A DNA stretch of 64,000 nt from Aspidiotus rigidus (Eukaryota > Arthropoda > Insecta > Hemiptera > Diaspididae), in assembly GCA_035079385.1 (NCBI GenBank), contig JAVHKY010000024.1, positions 9,052,001-9,116,000 on the forward strand, in the 5' to 3' direction. Position numbers and translations under genes: made by a program. Below, piece after piece: positions 59,601-64,000 of this stretch. How positions within the stretch are numbered: the stretch's first letter is position 1; every line of letters begins with the position of its first letter. A model generated the notes under the pieces. The model worked only from the letters and a program-made list of their open reading frames with translations. It searched no databases and was not told where the DNA came from.

Positions 59601-61283
59601 AATAATAAATAATAAATAATAAATAATAAATAATAAATAATAAATAATAAATAATAAATAATAAATAATAAATAATAAATAATAAATAATAAATAATAAA
59701 TAATAAATAAATAAATAAACAAATTATTTAATTAATTAAATAAAGAATCGAACTTTTTCCAAGTCCATTTTGATCCTTTAGTTGTCAGGCGATAGTTACT
59801 TGAAGGGGCTATCTTTCAGGCTATATACACCAATTTCCAGGCTATATAATATGAAATGATACGTTAGAAGGACGTTCTGAATCTCATGGTGTTTGAAACG
59901 TTGCATATCTGGCTCATTGAAGGGGCTAAGTCAATTGGTGTGTGAAGCATTGCATATCTAATTACTCGAAGGGGCTATCTTTCAGGCTATTTCTATATGC
60001 ACGATCACCGAGCTATATATGATAGGAGGGGGACTTGGAAAATTTTTGGACGGACGGTGAACGTTTTTTCCAAAAAACCCCACTGATAAAACAGGTTCCC
60101 TGTTAAAATGTTTCTTATCGTTACTTGTCAAAGTACATCTAAACTCACATTCTTTCCGCGCCTCCGCAGATCAATATCTGCCCATTTGAAAGATTTTAGC
60201 AACGAGTCAGGCCAAGAGTGTCAACGCCTACAAATCTAGCGATGACATCTATTTGAGGTACGCAAGAATAGGGACGTGGTTGAGAGTCCTCCACCTCCAC
60301 GTTCTCTTTGTTCGTGAGCAGACCCGTTTTTCTCTAGTTATCTCGTTCATCACGATCCGGAAGGAACTTTTTTCGAGAAATGTACCCTTAACAAAAATGG
60401 TGGTAGCTTTCTCATTGAAAAAAAAAGAAAATGTCATATACATGTGAGGGAGAAAGTTCGCTCTCGTTCGTAATTCACATCATATCCCCAAAATCGTGTC
60501 ATTTATCTTCCACGAAGCCTCACGATTATGGTAAGGACTCGCAATTAAGAAATCTTGAAATGTAAACTGGCGTCTAAGGATATAAAAGTAATAAATTCTA
60601 GCGAAACTTCGCGAAGAGAATAAACTACCAATCTTTACAGAAAATAAAATGTAGAAGGAAAATATATTGTACCGAAAGAGATAGTAAAATACGAAAATAA
60701 GCGAGTAAAATAAAATAAGGAAAAAAAAAAAAAAAAAATTATGTCAAACGCAGCGTAGAAAAAAAAATACAACGTTACGTCTGCTTGTAATATTGTCAAC
60801 GTCATAAGCCAAGCGTTTTCGAAATAACTTGAAAAAAGCGAAAAGCTCGTGTTTATTATACGCAAAACTTTACAAACGCTATCACTAAAAATTACCCTCA
60901 ATTATCGGCTCGTTTTCATCCAACTTGAATTTTTCGTTCACCGTGTCGAGCGCTTTCTTCTTATCGGCGTATTTTATCGAGTTATTGACCGAATTTTCAA
61001 ATTGAAGGGTATTTTCGTTTAGCGCGGCCGGACTACGGTCGCCCAAACAAATACTCTTACGAGCTCGATAATTTCTGAAAGTATTCTGTATTTTGGTCGC
61101 CGCCTTATCCAGATCGACCGCCTCGCCTTCTTCTTCCACGCACTCCGATAACGTGGCTTTCAATTTCGGTAGTTTACGAATGTTTTCGATGTCAACCAGC
61201 TTACTGTCAAGCGATAAACGTTTGTTCTTCGCGTACTGTCTCAACGATTCTGTATCGAATGTGTCCGTTTCATCTTCACCAGT
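53603..61283 (-). CDS. IQ-motif calmodulin-binding protein (igloo/neuromodulin-like), 5' end missing
   Basis: Two minus-strand exons, 61283-60896 (phase 0 in, phase 1 out) and 54048-53603 (2 nt then 148 codons including stop), join in frame across a 6.8-kb intron to give at least 277 residues. The first exon has an acceptor TTTTCCCCCGCAG and one IQ motif (ATKIQNTFRNYRARKS). The last has four: VKIQATYRGFRARKS, TKIQAHFRGYKVRKS, TKIQAGVRGYLVRKR and TKIQLNYRRYKSRKM. IQ motifs bind apo-calmodulin. Repeated short IQs with an acidic region resemble insect igloo, a GAP-43/neurogranin-like neuronal protein at the plasma membrane, but without the N-terminus I cannot be sure. The start codon and any upstream exon were not found and may lie beyond 64 kb. 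The large intron is full of transposons. Confidence 0.75.
54505..56352. mobile_element. Cluster of AACAGG-family elements in the IQ-gene intron
   Basis: An end of type TAACTTTGTTAATTGAGG with CAGGGAACCTGTTTATGG begins near 54511. A second end in the other orientation (AACAGGAACCTGTTTTATGG) begins at 55974. A third (CATAAAACAGGTTACCTGTA) closes at about 56353. Between 55190 and 56290 at least eight imperfect units of about 45 bp are lined up (ATCATATATAGCTC, GAGTCGAAATTTTTCC, AAGTCCCCCTC). Probably two or three copies, partly nested. Confidence 0.5.
56354..58984. other. Intron sequence of the IQ-motif gene
   Basis: No further exon that fits the phase-1 splice was found. There is a T run at 56739-56758 and an exon-like minus segment near 57733-57762 (a 29-nt open stretch starting ATG, then GTAAGT). 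That segment ends in phase 2 and so does not fit. Otherwise the sequence is AT-rich with no recognised element. Confidence 0.4.
58985..59118. repeat. 134-nt near-perfect hairpin
   Basis: GTGACCCCGTCTACAGAAAC, CCGCCTAAG and ATCAGGAGAAAAGGAATCTTC face GAAGATTCTTTTCTCCTGAT, CTAAGGCGG and GTTTTTGTAGATGGGGTCAC. The two arms of about 60 nt are separated by a loop of roughly 10-13 nt. TATA-rich sequence flanks both ends. It may be a minimal palindromic MITE, or the source of a small hairpin RNA. Confidence 0.8.
59215..60106. mobile_element. AACAGG-family material with a shared TTGCATATCTGG block
   Basis: Two blocks (about 59220-59300 and 59880-60000) share TTGCATATCTGG(T/C)TCATTGA, a variable (TAA)(A/G)(A/T)(C)CAATT segment and GTATGAAG(T/C)ATTGCATA(T/A). 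They match 36347-36425 in the copy at 36060-36577. The ends ACACGTTCCTTGTTAAAATT (about 59496) and AAACAGGTTCCCTGTTAAAA (about 60090) are AACAGG-type. The 7-bp minisatellite at 59601 lies between them. Confidence 0.45.
59601..59709. repeat. Minisatellite, 7-bp unit AATAATA
   Basis: About fifteen uninterrupted copies of AATAATA, flanked on both sides by AAATA-type tetranucleotide repeats (59570-59600 and 59706-59720). It looks young because the units are nearly identical. Confidence 0.85.
60107..60895. other. Intron sequence next to the penultimate IQ-gene exon
   Basis: No exon was recognised. There is an A run near 60720-60739 and short opposing open frames around 60249-60447 that lack domains. 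Confidence 0.4.
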
Positions 61284-61531
61284 CTGCGGGGGAAAATAAT
61301 AAAAATTAGTATCTTCTATCGTGAAGCGTGGGCGCGGATTTATGCGTATCCTCCCATGCATATAAAGTTTGAGAGAAAAAAATGAGAAAACTTTTATAGT
61401 TGCGATGAAAGTTTGTCATATATGTATGCAGAACAAAGCTAGAACTTTTAACCGGAAACCTGTTCTATGAGTGTTATGTAAAATTTCCGTCGTCCACCCG
61501 GACGTAATTAGGTTTGAGATAAATAAATTAT

Positions 61532-62456
61532 CATGACTCACTTTCTTCACTCCACTCCCTTACAGACGCATACAACTCTAACCCTATAATCCAACGCATC
61601 TTCCTCACACTACACACTATAGAAACAATCAACACTCAAATCATCTTCATATGGATCCCTGGACACACCAATTTCCCCGACCACGACGCAGTTGATCAAG
61701 CTGCTAAACAAGCTACCTCCCTCAGTCAAATAACTGATAATTCACCCCTACCAACCCTAGATTACAAAAATTACTATCGTTCTCTCATCACACAATCATG
61801 GAACACTCTTTGGGAAAATCAAACAAATAATAAACTTCTCAGTATCAAAAAAAACCCGGTTCCTTGGGTATCCTCCATTCAAAACACAAGAAGAGAAGAA
61901 GTAATTCTCTCTCGTCTCAGAATTGGTCACACAAAAATTACTCACGCCCACCTCATCAGTCCCTACATCCTAACCCCTCCCTCATGTCCCCACTGTCAAA
62001 AAGACAAATTAACAGTGGAACACTTTTTTTCATGCCCCAGACTTTTACCCCTTCGCTCTTCTTCGGATACCCCCTCTTCTCTCACCCAAGCACTCAAAAA
62101 CAACCAGGACATCATTTCGAATACCCTACATTACCTAAGACAAACTGACTTTTACGCTCACATCTGAACACATACATCGACTATACCTCTACAACCTTCT
62201 ACATACACACAATGTAAACTTTTACACACCATTACCTGCAGCAGTTACACTCGACATTATATTCCATCCTCTTATCCTTCCTCACTTTCCGTTACTCTAC
62301 CAACTTCCTTAAAACCTCCCTTTCTCAAGTGTTATTTATAATATTCATAACTTTTGTAACGCCGAGCCAATAGCCCTCGTGAAGCTCTAGTGCTCGTAAA
62401 AATAAAAAAAATAAAAAAATAAAAAAAAAAATAAATAAATAAATAAAAAAAAGAAG
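61532..62456 (+). mobile_element. 5'-truncated non-LTR retrotransposon (RNase H and C-terminal zinc knuckle)
   Basis: An uninterrupted frame from 61532 to the stop at 62165-62167 reads SLSSLHSLTDAYNSNPIIQR, then IFIWIPGHTNFPDHDAVDQA. This is the end of an RNase H domain with the conserved WIPGH and terminal Asp. WVSSIQNTRREEVILSRLRI, GHTKITHAHL and CPHCQK then TVEHFFSC follow, the CxxC-x-H-x-C knuckle common in I-, R1- and Jockey-related LINEs. A 3' tail rich in AAATAAATA (about 62396-62456) follows. The rest of the element is missing, as expected of 5' truncation. The intact frame suggests a fairly recent insertion. It lies upstream of, and opposite to, the IQ-motif gene exons. Confidence 0.8.
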
Positions 62457-64000
62457 ATAATAAATTTATTAATTTAATTTTATTTAAAAACCGCATAAAA
62501 ACACAGTAAGAATACGGGCTGAGCCAGCTTTCGGCTGAACAGCCATCCTGCAAACATACAAAATGAACAGAAAAACGAAGACGCAAGAAGGAAGGAGGGA
62601 GAAGAAAGATCGCGCGGAAGACGGATATGACCAGAGCAGTGAGCCGCGCCCGTTTCGATAAAACTCATCTTTCGGAAAAAAAAACTGGTTGAGAAGAAGA
62701 ACTTTATTATTATTTCTATGGAGGAAGATTCCAATATCTTCAAGAACAATGCGTTTTCTGTAGCTACTCGCGTTATGAATAAAGCAAAGTAATAAAACCC
62801 CCTTTAAATTTTTGGTTTTGCGACATAAAGTGATCAGCAAAAGCAGACTCACCGAAAGAATTAGATTTCTAAGTCTTAATATACTTTTTCTCTCTCTTCT
62901 TGAGTAGGCAACTGCGGTTTCACGTATATAAACACTACCCCACTTGACTCATTCTTAGGGATGCGGTCTTTAGTGTTTAAGAGTGGTAGACAGAAATAGG
63001 CTGGTTTAAGCAAAAGGGTTTCAAAACTTGACCTAATACGGAAGAAAATTCACCCAAATAAGGGAAACGAGACCATTTATTAGATTAATTATTATCGATA
63101 GCACTGCGGGCAAGGGAGGTTGTTCCAGCAAGGAATTTTTTGATTAATTTCCTCATTATCAAGCTATTGACATCGATATTTGAATTATTACAAACAGCTA
63201 AGTATTTTATGACCGAGTCCCCCTTAGAAAACTCTGAATAGCGCATTGGAACATGGACGCGCCTATGAATAAAACTATTATAAGCGGCATATTTCTGGAA
63301 AGGGGACAGAATGACGACCCATTTATGGACACGTCAGTACACGTCTCCTTTCTAAAGATACCGAACTCATGACGGTTGTTAGTAACAGTAATTGAAAGGT
63401 CCAAAATATTGATACGAGAACCACCTACCTTCATGGTAAATTTTATGGAACCATATGAAGTATTAAAATATGCCAGGGATGCATACCTTAAATGCTCAGC
63501 ATTGACCTACCTATATCAGTAAACGATTTGGTCTAGGGGGGGGGGGAGAGGAGAGAGAATAACTCAGTTTCGAGGTTAAACATAAAAACTTCAGAAGTAA
63601 GGAATTCCAAAGGGAACCCCACCGGTATACCTAACGCCGAGGGAAAATCGTGAAATTTACTATTAAATAAACAAAAGTTGGGCTCCAACAAGTAGCTATT
63701 GAGTAATTTGAAAAATTCAGAAATCTCCTCATGAGAAACTTGAGCTAAAACCTAGAGCTCACCCAAACATTGTAGTGTAGGGACTTTCGGAATAATCATA
63801 TCGAACGAGAGTAGAGAGGAGCCCTTATGAGGAGTACTAAGAGCAATGTTCTCAATAAGCCCATATCATGAGGAGCATCTTTCAAACGATCAAGAATTCC
63901 ACAAAACAGGTTTCCCGCTTTCCTCAAATTAACTTCGTTAAAGAATCCCACATTCTTATTTTCTTCTTGAGTGAAATATCCTCCCTTGCTAGAATTACGT
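62457..64000. other. Repeat-rich sequence at the window end
   Basis: No gene recognised. There is a run of 11 G at 63536-63546. An AACAGG-family end (ACAAAACAGGTTTCCCGC then TTCGTTAAAGAATCCC) lies at 63902-63950. A missing 5' exon of the IQ-motif gene could lie here on the minus strand or beyond, but I could not identify one. Confidence 0.4.

Noticed and set aside
61300..61361. Extension of the IQ-gene frame upstream of 61283 (MHGRIRINPRPRF and so on)
   Set aside because: A clear TTTTCCCCCGCAG acceptor ends at 61284, so this open stretch is most likely intron.
1..64000. CRISPR arrays, bacterial operons or viral genes
   Set aside because: Spliced genes, THAP/ZAD/C2H2 domains, a eukaryotic tRNA and eukaryotic transposons show animal nuclear DNA; no regularly spaced repeats or viral genes were seen.

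Overview
The window is nuclear DNA of an animal, almost certainly an insect. It is AT-rich, its genes have short GT-AG introns, it carries two ZAD domains (an arthropod-typical zinc-finger-associated domain), and most of the sequence between genes is decayed transposons. A hemipteran such as a scale insect or mealybug would fit, but I cannot prove the order.

Layout. 1-10.6 kb is repeat-rich: a hAT-type MITE, and a Penelope-like retroelement split by a later insertion. A minus-strand gene I do not recognise has three phase-matched exons between 10.6 and 14.5 kb. It faces away from a complete seven-exon NOP53 ribosome-biogenesis gene (15.1-17.4 kb, plus strand). From 19.1 to 43.0 kb lies a C2H2 zinc-finger cluster on the plus strand. 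A tRNA-Glu(TTC) sits at 46.7 kb. A minus-strand IQ-motif (calmodulin-binding) gene with a 6.8-kb intron occupies 53.6-61.3 kb. The 3' end of a non-LTR retrotransposon lies at 61.5-62.5 kb.

The main result is the zinc-finger cluster. Its first gene (19078-22228) encodes a 695-residue THAP + ZAD + nine-finger protein. The second has four short exons (24056-24822) encoding a ZAD and an acidic linker, ending at a phase-2 donor. Downstream are four large zinc-finger exons (25625-27005, 27312-29607, 34227-35676, 41007-42975). Each starts at an acceptor in exactly the phase that donor needs, runs open to its own stop, and has no ZAD or nearby start codon of its own. The simplest reading is one gene with four alternative 3'-terminal zinc-finger exons, giving proteins of about 635, 940, 658 and 831 residues. 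The plan resembles lola or mod(mdg4), with ZAD in place of BTB. An 81-bp exon-like segment at 22998-23078 is phase-2 at both ends and could link the two loci. The gaps between the terminal exons are filled with repeats rich in TGACGTCA and TGACCTTGACC motifs.

A dispersed element family is the other recurrent theme. Its copies carry a CAGGGAACCTGTTTTATG-like sequence near each end and roughly 45-bp internal tandem repeats. Several hairpin elements (134 to about 417 bp) and a TATCGATA-rich block are also present. All splice models were read by eye and lack transcript support.
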